Source of the DNA: Microbacterium oryzae
Lineage (GTDB): Bacteria > Actinomycetota > Actinomycetes > Actinomycetales > Microbacteriaceae
NCBI RefSeq assembly: GCF_030406385.1
Contig: NZ_JAUEPM010000008.1
Location: forward strand, 83,537 to 147,536
DNA: 64,000 bases
Direction: 5' to 3'
Below are positions 51,546 through 60,301 of the stretch, in pieces. The translations under genes were made by a program, and so were the position numbers. Below the pieces are notes generated by a model. It had not been told where the DNA came from and did no database searches. It worked only from the letters and a program-made list of their open reading frames with translations. How positions within the stretch are numbered: position 1 is the stretch's first letter; each line of letters opens with the position of its first letter.

Positions 51546-51926
51546 ATGGAATCGCTCACTCCGACTGCTCAGCACGGCCAGACGATGCGCATGGACATCC
51601 ATGACGTCGTGAGAGAGCTCAACGCAGCCCTGGGGCCGACGCTCGTTGCCGCGCTGTCTGGATCGAAGGATCGAAAGCTCCCGATTCGTTGGGCGAAACC
51701 GGACGGCCCGGAGCCCCGTTCCGATGCCGCAAGGCGGATCCTGTTCGCGCATCGGCAGTGGGGTTTACTCTCCGCCGCGGACGGTGATCACGTGGCCCGA
51801 CAGTGGTTCATCGGCGGGAACCCGCTGCTGCAGGAGGAGACGCCGATCACTGCGATCCGTGAGGACCGGCACGCTGACGTCTCCGGGGCCGTCGATTCCT
51901 TCATCGCCGGATCCGCCGACGAATGA
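51546..51926 (+). CDS. Xre/MbcA/ParS-type antitoxin (DUF2384)
   Basis: A 126-residue protein with a short HTH-like half (VRELNAALGPTLVAALSGSK) and the toxin-binding DUF2384 pattern ILFAHRQWGLLSAADGDHVA then RQWFIGGNPLLQEETPITAI. It overlaps the RES gene by four bases (ATGA), the classic antitoxin-toxin order of RES-Xre systems. Confidence 0.87.
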   Translation: MESLTPTAQHGQTMRMDIHDVVRELNAALGPTLVAALSGSKDRKLPIRWAKPDGPEPRSDAARRILFAHRQWGLLSAADGDHVARQWFIGGNPLLQEETPITAIREDRHADVSGAVDSFIAGSADE

Positions 51927-52318
51927 GAACATCCCGAACCTGTTCTCGCACGGGACTGCGGCTCATCTCCGACCCCCACTCTGACGGCTACCACGTGGGG
52001 AAGACCGACTACCCCGCGCTCTCTGCTGCACCACGGTCCGGCGACGACGGAAACCGGACGGCCTGGGGTCGCTACGACGTTCCCGGCCAGACGTTCTACG
52101 TAGCCGAGACGCGGCCGTGCGCGTACGCCGAAGTGCTCTCCGCTTTCAAGCGCACGCTCGGCTCGGCTGATCCACTGGTGAAGGATGCCGCGGCGCTGGG
52201 GATGACGGTTGAAGAGTTCGTCGAGGAGGTCGCCCGAGACTGGTCCGACAGGGACTTCATGGGCCTCGGCGCAGTCCCCGCCGGCTGGCGAGGCCCTGGT
52301 CGCGCAGCATCGTCTTGA
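51923..52318 (+). CDS. RES-domain toxin, C-terminally truncated
   Basis: The first 110 of 131 codons fit a RES NAD-degrading toxin: WGRYDVPGQTFYVAETRPCA then YAEVLSAFKR. RES toxins act by depleting NAD+. After VPAGWR, at about 52285, the frame leaves the family and ends GPGRAASS. Family members usually continue for tens of residues more, including the catalytic Ser/Asn end, so this toxin is probably inactive. Its 3' end overlaps the convergent Fic/Doc gene by 62 bases. Confidence 0.8.
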   Translation: MRTSRTCSRTGLRLISDPHSDGYHVGKTDYPALSAAPRSGDDGNRTAWGRYDVPGQTFYVAETRPCAYAEVLSAFKRTLGSADPLVKDAAALGMTVEEFVEEVARDWSDRDFMGLGAVPAGWRGPGRAASS

Positions 52319-52937
52319 CCCCGTCGTGCTGGTCGTGGACGTATGCCTTCGCCATGAGCTTGATGAAGGATCTCGCGACGTCGTCGTCCAGCTCGTCGTG
52401 GGGAATCGTGAGGAGCTTGCCCGTGTCGGCGGCGATGAGAACGCTGTTGGCGGCGAACAGCGCGGTGCGCTTGTTGCCGTCTTCGAAGGGCTGAGCTTTG
52501 GCCGTCTCGACGAAGACGTCCAGCGCCGTCTCGACCGGGTCGCTCGTCTGCGCTCGGTCGATAATCCGCTGCAGCTCGGTCTCCGTGATCGCCTCCGGCT
52601 CGTGACGCCCCTCGGGTGTGTTCACGCCGATCCCTTGGTCGGAGGTCCTGAACTCCCCGGGGTGCAACGCACCGCTTCGGGTGATCTTCGCGTTGATCGC
52701 GCGCACGTAGTTGGCATCGATCGTGAACGGAGCGCCCGAGGCAGCGTTGTCGATGACGTACTGTGCCACGTCGCGGAGATCCTCGAGGAGTGCGAGGTCT
52801 GATCGCGACGTCACGCCCTCGAGGCTCCCCGACCGGAGGAAGTTCTCGGTGGCGAGCCTCCCGGTGTCCAAGCCGTCGAACACCTTGCCTGCGGAGTAGA
52901 TGACGCCGGCCAGGTCGAGAACGGTGATCTTGGTCAT
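52257..52937 (-). CDS. Fic/Doc family protein with Gln in place of catalytic His
   Basis: A 226-residue protein from ATG 52937 with AGAAGGG eight bases upstream. The Fic motif reads AKAQPFEDGNKRTALFAAN near residues 145-163, where canonical motifs have H at the Q position. A free-standing body of this length with GDNKR-type ending is nearer Doc than AMPylating Fic. The final residues (SRRGLRRGP) are probably not native and come from the junction with the RES gene. It may be inactive or have changed chemistry. Confidence 0.82.
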   Translation of the reverse strand: MTKITVLDLAGVIYSAGKVFDGLDTGRLATENFLRSGSLEGVTSRSDLALLEDLRDVAQYVIDNAASGAPFTIDANYVRAINAKITRSGALHPGEFRTSDQGIGVNTPEGRHEPEAITETELQRIIDRAQTSDPVETALDVFVETAKAQPFEDGNKRTALFAANSVLIAADTGKLLTIPHDELDDDVARSFIKLMAKAYVHDQHDGVKTMLRDQGLASRRGLRRGP

Positions 52938-53192
52938 GGTCGAAGCCCTTCTGCTGAGGTCAATCCTAGGATCTGGCTGTCGGCGGCAATCAGCGCCACC
53001 ATCGCGGCGTCTGGGTCTGTACGATGTCAGCCATGGGTGGCTCTGGACCGCCCGTCTCCGAGTCGGGCCCCCACGCAGGCCCGGCGTCGAGGACAACGGC
53101 TTCGATCCAGTGAGTGACCATTCCGTCGGATCTCTTCTTCAGGGCATGTGACGCACGCGTGGGGTGCAGGCACAGCCCGGATCGAGAACGAG

Positions 53193-54404
53193 ATGACGAC
53201 GCACACTCCAGCCGGCACCCGCGAGGCTCACGGCACTCGCGCAGTGGACCGCGAGCTCCAGCGTGACGCGCGCGCGTGGCAGCGCTTCACCGGCATGAAG
53301 TACACCCAGGCGCTCCGCTTGATGCAGCACCCGCTCGCCCAGGGCATCCTCGGCGAGAGGATCAGCGCCCGCCGGCTCGTGCGCGTGCTCACCGAGCATC
53401 CGGTGCTGCAGGACCCGAACGCAGGCGAGGGCGCGACTCTCCTCGGCGAGCACGGTCTGTATCGAGCGGGCGTCGAAGCGCTCCGGGCAGACGACGAGCA
53501 CGACTTCCTGACCGTGGTGCTCACCGCCGAGGTGCTGCGGATGTTCACCCCCGCGCCGGCACACGGCAAGGCGAGCAGCTACGGGCTCAAGGCTCGCGCC
53601 GAGAGCTACCTCGGCGGGATCCTCAAGGGCTTCTCCTACGTCTCGAACGGCAAGCTCATCTGGGCCGCGGCGGCTCTCGGGCTGGAGGTCGTCGATGGCG
53701 ACCCGGACGCGGAGAGCCCGAACCCGCAGGTCGGGATCGACGCCCTCCAGGTCGACTACATGCGGCGCATGGAGACCCCGCGATCGGAGCCCCGGGCTCA
53801 CCAGCACCGGCCGCCGGGATACCTCTACCTGAAGGCCGCGCTCGAGCACTACGCCGAGACCGGCAAGACGCCCGCCCGCTGGGATGGCGTCGACGCTTCG
53901 TCCCTGCCGCAGACGAGCCCGTTCCACGAATGGCTCATCGCTCAGGTGGACCCCGCAGGCGGCGCGGGGTCGTTCGGTTCGCTCGAGCGCCTCGCCTACG
54001 ACTACCGTGCCGGCGTCGCGGAGGGCGACCACCGGGTGGCGGCCACCGGCACCGATCTCCTGGCGATCCTCGACGAGCTGGGCGTCGACGGCGAGGTCCG
54101 GGTGATCGCCGGGCGCACCGTGGCGGCGTGGATGCGGTCGAACACCGACGAGACCACCCTCCGCCCCGAGCGGACGGATCACCTCGCCTCTGATCACGAA
54201 GGCTGGGGCGCGGGCTCCGGGACCACCTCGCGCACCGAGTACGCCTGCCCGTGCGGGCAGGGGCGAATCGTCGAGGAGCACGACGACATCCCCGGCTTCC
54301 GCGATCACTCAGTGTTCCTCGACTGCGACGAGTGCCGGGCGCACTGGCGCCTCGTCGATGGCAGTGCGGTGCTCGAGCCTCTGTCAGCGGAATCAGGCAT
54401 CTGA
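53193..54404 (+). CDS. Actinobacterial hypothetical protein with C-terminal cysteines
   Basis: A 403-residue protein. The N-terminal RDARAWQRFTGMKYTQALRL then MQHPLAQGILGERISARRLV is a motif I associate with proteins on actinobacterial mobile elements, function unknown. The C-terminus has CPCGQGRI and then FLDCDECRAHW, a possible zinc-binding set. ATG 53193 follows a 250-base gap that holds nothing else I can name. Confidence 0.75.
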   Translation: MTTHTPAGTREAHGTRAVDRELQRDARAWQRFTGMKYTQALRLMQHPLAQGILGERISARRLVRVLTEHPVLQDPNAGEGATLLGEHGLYRAGVEALRADDEHDFLTVVLTAEVLRMFTPAPAHGKASSYGLKARAESYLGGILKGFSYVSNGKLIWAAAALGLEVVDGDPDAESPNPQVGIDALQVDYMRRMETPRSEPRAHQHRPPGYLYLKAALEHYAETGKTPARWDGVDASSLPQTSPFHEWLIAQVDPAGGAGSFGSLERLAYDYRAGVAEGDHRVAATGTDLLAILDELGVDGEVRVIAGRTVAAWMRSNTDETTLRPERTDHLASDHEGWGAGSGTTSRTEYACPCGQGRIVEEHDDIPGFRDHSVFLDCDECRAHWRLVDGSAVLEPLSAESGI

Positions 54405-54441
54405 GCCGCATCTGGCCCGCTCCGGTCGAGCGGCACGCCTC

Positions 54442-55827
54442 CTACTCGAGCTGAGGATCGTGCCGCTCTCGGGCGGTGGTGGGCGCTCCTGATCCGCCAA
54501 CCGGGCGAGCGCTCGTCGGCCCGTTGCCCAGGAGGAGGCCCTTCAGCTCGGGGTGCCGACGGTGCCGCTCGGAGATGGAGACAGCAGGCCGCGTGCCACG
54601 CAGCTCTGAGGTGGCCGTTTGGGCGACGAGCATCGAGCGCTCCCGTTCAGTCATGAGCGCCATCTCGGCAGCGTCGAGACGGTGATCGATCACCACGCCC
54701 ACCATCTCATCGGCGATGGACTCCGCCTCTTTTCGGGACAGGTGGTAGTGCCGGTGCTGACCGATGAGTGCGGCCAGAGAGAACTCGCGCGTGCCATCCC
54801 CGAGGTCGGTCAGTCCGAACGGTCTCTTCGCGGCGAGATCGGGTGACAGGTCGAATGCCGGCGTGAACGCAGCGTGTTTCCCATCCCAGAAGAACGCGAC
54901 GTTCCGAAGATGGTCGTCGTCAATTCGCATGCTGATCCGGAACGCCAGACGCCGGAAGAGCTCCCGCCCCATCTCGGGCGCTTCTGCCGAGACTTTCCGC
55001 GCCTTGTCGACGAGGTTCGGATAGGAGGCCCCCGACAGGGCGTGGTCATCGGCGATCGTCATACCGGAGAGAACCATGCGACGCCCGAAGCCCTCCGCAC
55101 CGTCAATGGGTACACGGTCGAAGCGCTCGGTGAGCAACGCGAGCCGTTGCCCGTCGACCTTCACCAGGCGCGCATCTGGGACGTCGATGCCGGCGTGACG
55201 GGCGATGTGGAGCGCGGCGCGTTCGGCTTTGACCAGCGGCGACTGCCGGTCGTACGGGGTCTGGAGCTTCGCCAGCCACTCCCGACCCTCCTGCTGCACG
55301 TACGCCTTCGGCTGCGATCCTCCTGCAGCACTCAAGGCGTTGCGCACGGCGCGGGTGAGCTGGGGTCCCGCCTCGTCCTCGTCAACAAGGACGGCGCCGT
55401 CGGCGACAGCCTCCAGGGCGCCCCCTCCGCCCCGCGGGAGATACGTCACCGGGCTGGCTTGGAAGTCGATAGCGCCCACGCGGTCGCTGCCCGACTCCAG
55501 CATGTAGCGCACGTCCGGAAGCTCGTCGTCGACGCCCATCCCGAGCTCGCGGTTGATGGCTCTCCTGCCCCAGGTGTCGGGCATCGCGTCGCGGATGCTC
55601 GAGGGCATGTGGTGCTGGTGCACTGGCGGGAAGGTCTCATCTGTCAGAGGCAGGTCTGGGCCGATGCTCACCGCGTCGGGTCGTTCGAGGTAGCGATTGG
55701 CGTAGCGGAACGCTAAGCCGCGCGCCCCGTCCGCGGCGGGGGTCAGAGCACCCGCGACCACGGGCTCCGTCGCACCGGTGAGGAACATCCAGACGAAAGA
55801 GTGCGCGTTCGGGTCGGAAGTAGCCAT
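54442..55827 (-). CDS. hipA: HipA-like serine/threonine kinase toxin
   Basis: This 461-residue protein has the HipA layout: N-terminal subdomain, then KAERAALHIARHAGIDVPDA, RLALLTERFDRVPI, and the catalytic loop RIDDDHLRNVAFF near residues 300-312 with metal-site FDLSPD after it. Catalytic Asp and Asn are present; the usual Asn just before is Ile/Arg. HipA kinases phosphorylate tRNA synthetases and cause growth arrest. It is the third gene of a unit with an Xre gene and a small ORF. Confidence 0.88.
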   Translation of the reverse strand: MATSDPNAHSFVWMFLTGATEPVVAGALTPAADGARGLAFRYANRYLERPDAVSIGPDLPLTDETFPPVHQHHMPSSIRDAMPDTWGRRAINRELGMGVDDELPDVRYMLESGSDRVGAIDFQASPVTYLPRGGGGALEAVADGAVLVDEDEAGPQLTRAVRNALSAAGGSQPKAYVQQEGREWLAKLQTPYDRQSPLVKAERAALHIARHAGIDVPDARLVKVDGQRLALLTERFDRVPIDGAEGFGRRMVLSGMTIADDHALSGASYPNLVDKARKVSAEAPEMGRELFRRLAFRISMRIDDDHLRNVAFFWDGKHAAFTPAFDLSPDLAAKRPFGLTDLGDGTREFSLAALIGQHRHYHLSRKEAESIADEMVGVVIDHRLDAAEMALMTERERSMLVAQTATSELRGTRPAVSISERHRRHPELKGLLLGNGPTSARPVGGSGAPTTARERHDPQLE

Positions 55828-55880
55828 CGATATACTCTCCTGCCTATCCGTCCATCAACTTGCCTGCCGACGTGACTTCC

Positions 55881-56108
55881 CTAGCGATCAAGGTCGGGGA
55901 ATGTCACAGGATCCGCAGGCGGCCCGGCCCCGAGCACGGCTTGCTCAACGACTTGCGCAGTGCGTTCGCTGAACTCGTCGCCGGGATAGAACTGGCCGAA
56001 GAGCTCCTCTGCTTCTTCCACGGTGGTGATGCCGGCGAGGACGCGCAGATCGGGCAGCTCCCGCACGCTTCTTCTCAAGGGCCGCTCATGCCGACTCAAG
56101 CTCGCCAT
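55881..56108 (-). CDS. Small ORF between Xre and hipA
   Basis: A 75-residue frame: LPDLRVLAGITTVEEAEELF then GQFYPGDEFSERTAQVVEQA. The start at ATG 56108 overlaps the upstream Xre gene by 23 bases. Composition is protein-like, no domain recognised. It may be a third partner of the HipA unit. Confidence 0.55.
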   Translation of the reverse strand: MASLSRHERPLRRSVRELPDLRVLAGITTVEEAEELFGQFYPGDEFSERTAQVVEQAVLGAGPPADPVTFPDLDR

Positions 56109-56664
56109 CTTCGATCCAGATGCCGCGCTCGGCGAGAGGACCGGGCACGTGGTCTGGCCTCGCAGCCACCACGCGGATCGCAGGCCACGGAGCCCAGCGC
56201 CACGAGCGGTCACCGCGGATCTGGCTCGTCCAGCGCGGAGCAGGGAGCTTTGCCTCATGCAGGTGCCACTCGACGAGACCCGCGAGAGCCGCATCCCACT
56301 CCGGTGTGATCGACGCCGGCTGGCTGGCGCTCAGCAGGACCTTATCGACGCCATCAGCGGACGCGAGATCGTTGTTCAGCTGGATGAAGGAGCGATATGC
56401 GCGTTCATCGTCACCGACGCGGTCCGCGTCGCGGATCGCGGCCGCGGCTGCGGCGACAGTGCACCGCCCGCCGAGAGGAACGAGGATCGGCTCGAGCCCG
56501 AGAGCGCTAGCGATGCGCTCCGTGGTGCTGGTCTTCGGATCCCGCCGGCCGTTCTCGATCGCCGAGAGATTCGGGACGCCGACTCCCGAGAGCGTGGCGA
56601 TGTCGCGAAGGTTCTTCCCTGACAGGCGGCGAGCGTCTCGCAGGGCTTCCGTGATGGGCATCAT
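56086..56664 (-). CDS. Xre-family regulator, candidate HipB antitoxin
   Basis: A 192-residue protein. HTH at LRDARRLSGKNLRDIATLSG then VGVPNLSAIENGRRDPKTST. The C-terminal 100 residues (SFIQLNNDLASADGVDKVLL; WDAALAGLVEWHLHEA) form an extra domain longer than in classical HipB. It is first in a unit with a small ORF and hipA, the antitoxin position. Confidence 0.82.
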   Translation of the reverse strand: MMPITEALRDARRLSGKNLRDIATLSGVGVPNLSAIENGRRDPKTSTTERIASALGLEPILVPLGGRCTVAAAAAAIRDADRVGDDERAYRSFIQLNNDLASADGVDKVLLSASQPASITPEWDAALAGLVEWHLHEAKLPAPRWTSQIRGDRSWRWAPWPAIRVVAARPDHVPGPLAERGIWIEDGELESA

Positions 56665-56764
56665 TCACCTCCGTGAGGTTATCGACTTAGATAAGGGTAC
56701 CTCGGGACGTAGTTCCGTGCTCCTGCGCGCTCGTTGCGGCGTGGGTGCTTGGTAGCGTGCGGTC

Positions 56765-57265
56765 ATGAGGTCTCCCGCGAAGGCTCTGATCGTGCTCGTC
56801 TCGGCCCTGCTGCTCGCTGGCTGCGGAGCCCCCTCGGCGCTGCCGGAGTTCGAAGCGGAGCAGACAGAGGTCGACCTGATCCCCGACGTCGAGGAGAAGG
56901 GCGACATTGACCCGGCGAGCACGAGGTATGCCGGAGACGTCGACGGCACACGGGTCTACCTCGCCCGCGGGACCAGCGAGGACGAACAACTCTGCGTGAT
57001 CGTGATGCGCGACGAGGACTGGATGCAGACCGGGTGTGCCGCGGGGACGGGCGTCGGCACGGAACTCGAAGACGGCACCCGCGTCGAGGCGGGATCCTTC
57101 CGTTACTCCGACAGCGAGGTCGGAGACAGAGAACGCATCGAGCTCAGCGAGAGCGTAAGAGTCATAGCCAGTTCAGGTCCAGACGCTTCGGCCGGGCTTC
57201 CCGCTTCCTCGACGCCGGAGCCGACTTCGACAGAGACGGCTGAGACAGCTGAGCCTGACGCGTGA
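56765..57265 (+). CDS. Small lipoprotein
   Basis: A 166-residue protein with a signal peptide and lipobox LLLAGCGA; Cys20 is the lipidation site. The mature part is acidic, has two further Cys (LCVIVMRDEDW; TGCAAGTG) and a Ser/Thr/Pro/Glu-rich tail. Divergent from the hipB-like gene. Function unknown. Confidence 0.78.
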   Translation: MRSPAKALIVLVSALLLAGCGAPSALPEFEAEQTEVDLIPDVEEKGDIDPASTRYAGDVDGTRVYLARGTSEDEQLCVIVMRDEDWMQTGCAAGTGVGTELEDGTRVEAGSFRYSDSEVGDRERIELSESVRVIASSGPDASAGLPASSTPEPTSTETAETAEPDA

Positions 57266-57271
57266 GCGGAC

Positions 57272-57640
57272 ATGCCCGGGGTGGAGGCGCGGAACAACAG
57301 CGTCGAGGACAGGATCAGTGGCTACTGGGTGTCCGACTGGAAGGACACCGGCCCCCGGCCCGGGGCGATGGGCGAGGTGATTGCGGGCTTCGACGGCCGC
57401 CCCGGCGCGTACATCGTCGCGCCCGGCGACCTGCGGGCCGACGTCGGAGCGCGGTTCTGCTTCGAGGACGGCTTCTGGCTCGAGAAGCTCAATCAGGTCC
57501 GCCGCACGCAGGGCCGCACCATCTACCTCTACGCAGGCGACACTCTCAACCTCAACCCATACACGGTCACGAGCGTCGGCGATGAGAACGGCGTCGTCCA
57601 GAGCAACGAACCGCTCGACCACCTGCCTCCGCAAAGGTAG
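57272..57640 (+). CDS. Hypothetical protein
   Basis: A 122-residue protein with ISGYWVSDWKDTGPRPGAMG and TIYLYAGDTLNLNPYTVTSV. It starts six bases after the lipoprotein stop and may be cotranscribed. No signal peptide, no known domain. Confidence 0.6.
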   Translation: MPGVEARNNSVEDRISGYWVSDWKDTGPRPGAMGEVIAGFDGRPGAYIVAPGDLRADVGARFCFEDGFWLEKLNQVRRTQGRTIYLYAGDTLNLNPYTVTSVGDENGVVQSNEPLDHLPPQR

Positions 57641-57700
57641 CGAGACCCAAGGAACAGGCGAGCGCGAGCGCCTGGCTCATCTGGAAGTGCAGTCTTGCGT

Positions 57701-58105
57701 CTACGCCGCGACGTACTCCTGGCGCACCCGTCCCTTCGTGCCGAGTTCGAGGTAGCCGAAGTCGTGGTCGGAGTTCAGGATCACCGCATCGTTGGCGACG
57801 GCGTACGCGGCGATGAGGCAGTCGAACGCCCCGGCTGCCCGCATCAAGCCGCTGTTCCACAGGGCCTGCTGGATGTCGAGGGCATCGCGCTCGTCGGGGT
57901 GCTCCCATGCGGGAAGGAGCTGGTCCATGTCTCCGCGCAGCTCCGCGTACTCCTCCGCAGAGCGCGCCGAGTGGCAGTACTCGAGGACCTGGGGCGGGCA
58001 GGTGATGATGAGGTGCTGCGGTGAGATCTCGCGCAGTCGCTCCGCGATGGCGGAGCTCGTCCCCGCCTTCTGCCAGATGCTGTTGTCGACGAGGTACGTC
58101 GTCAT
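57701..58105 (-). CDS. vapC: VapC-type PIN-domain ribonuclease toxin
   Basis: A 134-residue PIN protein. Conserved acids are D7 in YLVDNSIW, E in QVLEYCHSA, and D residues in GAFDCLIAAYA and NSDHDFGYLE. VapC toxins cleave tRNA or rRNA. Its ATG overlaps the vapB stop (ATGA), the normal antitoxin-toxin order. Confidence 0.92.
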   Translation of the reverse strand: MTTYLVDNSIWQKAGTSSAIAERLREISPQHLIITCPPQVLEYCHSARSAEEYAELRGDMDQLLPAWEHPDERDALDIQQALWNSGLMRAAGAFDCLIAAYAVANDAVILNSDHDFGYLELGTKGRVRQEYVAA

Positions 58106-58380
58106 TCTGCGGCGCGCTTCTTTCGCCGCCCGCCGCCCTTCGCCGGGATGGGTGCGGATGCGCGGCTCGGCTCGGTTGTCTCCGGGGTGATCGTCGGAGC
58201 GTCGATTTGCTCAGGTTCAAACCGGCGCCTGATGATGCGCTCGACAGCGGCTGGCTGGCTGCGCACGGCGATCAGAGTACGAAGGGCAAGGTCGACGGTC
58301 TCGCGGTTGCTCTTGGCACCTATGAGCTCCTTGGCGTGCTGGAGCTCGTCCTTATCGATGTCAATCGAAGTGATGGCCAC
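58102..58380 (-). CDS. vapB: VapB-type antitoxin
   Basis: A 92-residue protein, GTG start with AGGAGGAA upstream. The N-terminal ribbon-helix-helix ITSIDIDKDELQHAKELIGA then KSNRETVDLALRTLI matches VapB of the DUF2191 type; the long Pro/Lys-rich tail should wrap the toxin. It would repress its own promoter. Confidence 0.9.
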   Translation of the reverse strand: MAITSIDIDKDELQHAKELIGAKSNRETVDLALRTLIAVRSQPAAVERIIRRRFEPEQIDAPTITPETTEPSRASAPIPAKGGGRRKKRAAE

Positions 58381-58518
58381 GGTTCCTCCTCCGCCGCTTG
58401 TATAGCCGAGTATATAAGCCGGCGTTGGAGTACGACATCCCGACCGCCGCTCGCCGAACGATCAGGAGTCCCCGCTGATGGTCGTGCGGTGAAGCCCGCG
58501 TAGCTGGTCAGCGGCGCG

Positions 58519-59286
58519 TCAAGGCGCGCGCAGGCGCAGGCTCGAGGGGGACGAATGGAAGGCGCGAGTGAAGGCGTAGGAGAAGGCTGCCGGAGTGGCG
58601 TAACGGAGTCGCGCAGCGACGTTGGTCACGCTCTGGTGGCGCAGAAGCGGGATCGCCGCGAGGAGTCGGGCGCGTGAACGCCATGCGGCAGGGCTCATGC
58701 CGGCCTCTTCCCGAAACCGGCGTGTGAAGGTGCGTTCGCTCATCCCGGCTTCGCGTGCCCATACGCGGTTGTCGACCGCCAGGTCGGGGTCGGCAAGGTA
58801 GCGGCGGCAGAGCCCGGCCAGGGGTGCCGCGCGCGGGATCGGAACATGCAGCGGTACCTCGCTGAGCCGGGACGTGTCATGGAGGATTAGCTCCAGCAGT
58901 ACCTCGTCGCGGCCATCGAGCCCGCCGCGGGGATCGACGTCGGACGCTGCCAGCAGCAGCTCCCGCAGGAGCGGGGCGACCTCGACGACCTGGCACGCGG
59001 CAGGCCACCACGGAACCACTGCAGCATCGATGTAGAGGCTGTTCGTCTCCACGTCGAACATCCGCACCTGATGCCGCGTGTCAGGAGGGATGAGCACGGC
59101 CCGCTCCCCCGGGACCGTCCACGCACCGTCGTCGGTCTCCACGAGCATCGTCCCCGTCGCGGCGTAGAGGAACTGCGCCCTCCGGTGCTCATGCCACACC
59201 AGCAGATAATCGGGCGGGTAGACGGTGGCGATCGGCAACACCGGAACGGGCAGTGCATCGACCTCGGCCAGCGTCACGTTCCGCAC
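58519..59286 (-). CDS. AraC-family transcriptional regulator
   Basis: A 255-residue regulator, GTG start. N-terminal cupin region (WHEHRRAQFLYAATGTMLVE; PPDTRHQVRM) and C-terminal double HTH (WAREAGMSERTFTRRFREEA; VTNVAARLRYATPAAFSYAF). It is divergent from the TauE/SafE gene by 75 bases and is its probable regulator, a common pairing. Confidence 0.92.
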   Translation of the reverse strand: MRNVTLAEVDALPVPVLPIATVYPPDYLLVWHEHRRAQFLYAATGTMLVETDDGAWTVPGERAVLIPPDTRHQVRMFDVETNSLYIDAAVVPWWPAACQVVEVAPLLRELLLAASDVDPRGGLDGRDEVLLELILHDTSRLSEVPLHVPIPRAAPLAGLCRRYLADPDLAVDNRVWAREAGMSERTFTRRFREEAGMSPAAWRSRARLLAAIPLLRHQSVTNVAARLRYATPAAFSYAFTRAFHSSPSSLRLRAP

Positions 59287-59324
59287 CCGACCAGACTACC
59301 GGCTGAAACTCAATGATTCTTGCC

Positions 59325-59330
59325 TAATAC
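59325..59330 (+). promoter_or_regulatory. Possible -10 box of the TauE/SafE gene
   Basis: TAATAC lies 32 bases before ATG 59362 in the divergent gap. No clear -35 is seen, which fits an activator-dependent promoter. It argues against the upstream ATG at 59335 as the start. Confidence 0.4.
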
Positions 59331-59361
59331 TCGAATGCGAGCACGTCGGGAACTCGCTGGA

Positions 59362-60180
59362 ATGAGTTCAGTGACCGTTCTCGTCCTTGTTCTCATCGGG
59401 GTTCTTACGGGCCTGACCACAGTGCTGTTCGGCTTCGGAGGCGGGTTCGTCACTGTCCCCGTCATCGTCTGGGCCGACGCCGCGGTCGGCCCTGCGGCGG
59501 GCACGGTCGCTGTGGCGACATCCGCGATCGTTATGGTGGTCAACGCCGCCGTCGCCACAACGGCCACGCCCCGCGTGGTCCTCGCCCGGCTCCGTGGCCG
59601 TGGTGCGCTCCTCGGCCTCCTCGCCGCAGGCGGCCTCCTCGGCGCCCTCGCTGCCATGGCGGTGCCGGCAGACGTACCGTCATGGGGGTTCGTGATCTAC
59701 GTCGCGGTCACGATCATCGACATGCTCGTCCGCCCCGGATTCCTGCGCCCCGCAGACCTCGCGCAGGACGATACTTCGCAGCGGTCGATCCCGACCGCGG
59801 CCGGTGCCCCGATCGGGGCGGTCGCGTCGTTCCTCGGCGTCGGCGGCAGCGTCATGACGGTCCCGCTCCTACGACGCACCGGCCTCCCCATGGGGCACGC
59901 CACGTCGCTCGCGAACCCGCTCACCCTCACCATTAGTGTTCCCGCCGCACTCGTGTTCATCCTCGCCCGTCAGACGACGAACCTGCACGGTGCGGTATTC
60001 ACGGTGGGAATCGTCGACCTCGGCGCCGCGGCACTCCTCCTCATCGGCGCGATCCCGGTCATCGTCATCTTGCGCCGCCACCCACCCCGCATCCCCGACC
60101 GCGTACACGCCTGGGCCTATGTCGTCATGCTTGTTGTCGTCCTCCTCACAATGGCTGCCTCGTTGCTTCAAGGAACGTGA
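59362..60180 (+). CDS. TauE/SafE family membrane transporter
   Basis: A 272-residue permease with eight predicted segments and two copies of the family repeat: VLTGLTTVLFGFGGGFVTVP and APIGAVASFLGVGGSVMTVP. TauE/SafE proteins are linked to sulfonate, sulfite or organoanion export. Starts at ATG 59362. The paired AraC regulator suggests induction by its substrate. Confidence 0.92.
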   Translation: MSSVTVLVLVLIGVLTGLTTVLFGFGGGFVTVPVIVWADAAVGPAAGTVAVATSAIVMVVNAAVATTATPRVVLARLRGRGALLGLLAAGGLLGALAAMAVPADVPSWGFVIYVAVTIIDMLVRPGFLRPADLAQDDTSQRSIPTAAGAPIGAVASFLGVGGSVMTVPLLRRTGLPMGHATSLANPLTLTISVPAALVFILARQTTNLHGAVFTVGIVDLGAAALLLIGAIPVIVILRRHPPRIPDRVHAWAYVVMLVVVLLTMAASLLQGT

Positions 60181-60301
60181 AGGAGTGGTCTCGGGAGACG
60201 GAGCTGAGCGGCGGCGTTGAGCCGTCTCCCGGAAGGCGTTCGTGATCGACGACTGCGAGGCGCGTGTCCACGCACAAGACGCGGCATGCTGACGGCAGGC
60301 G

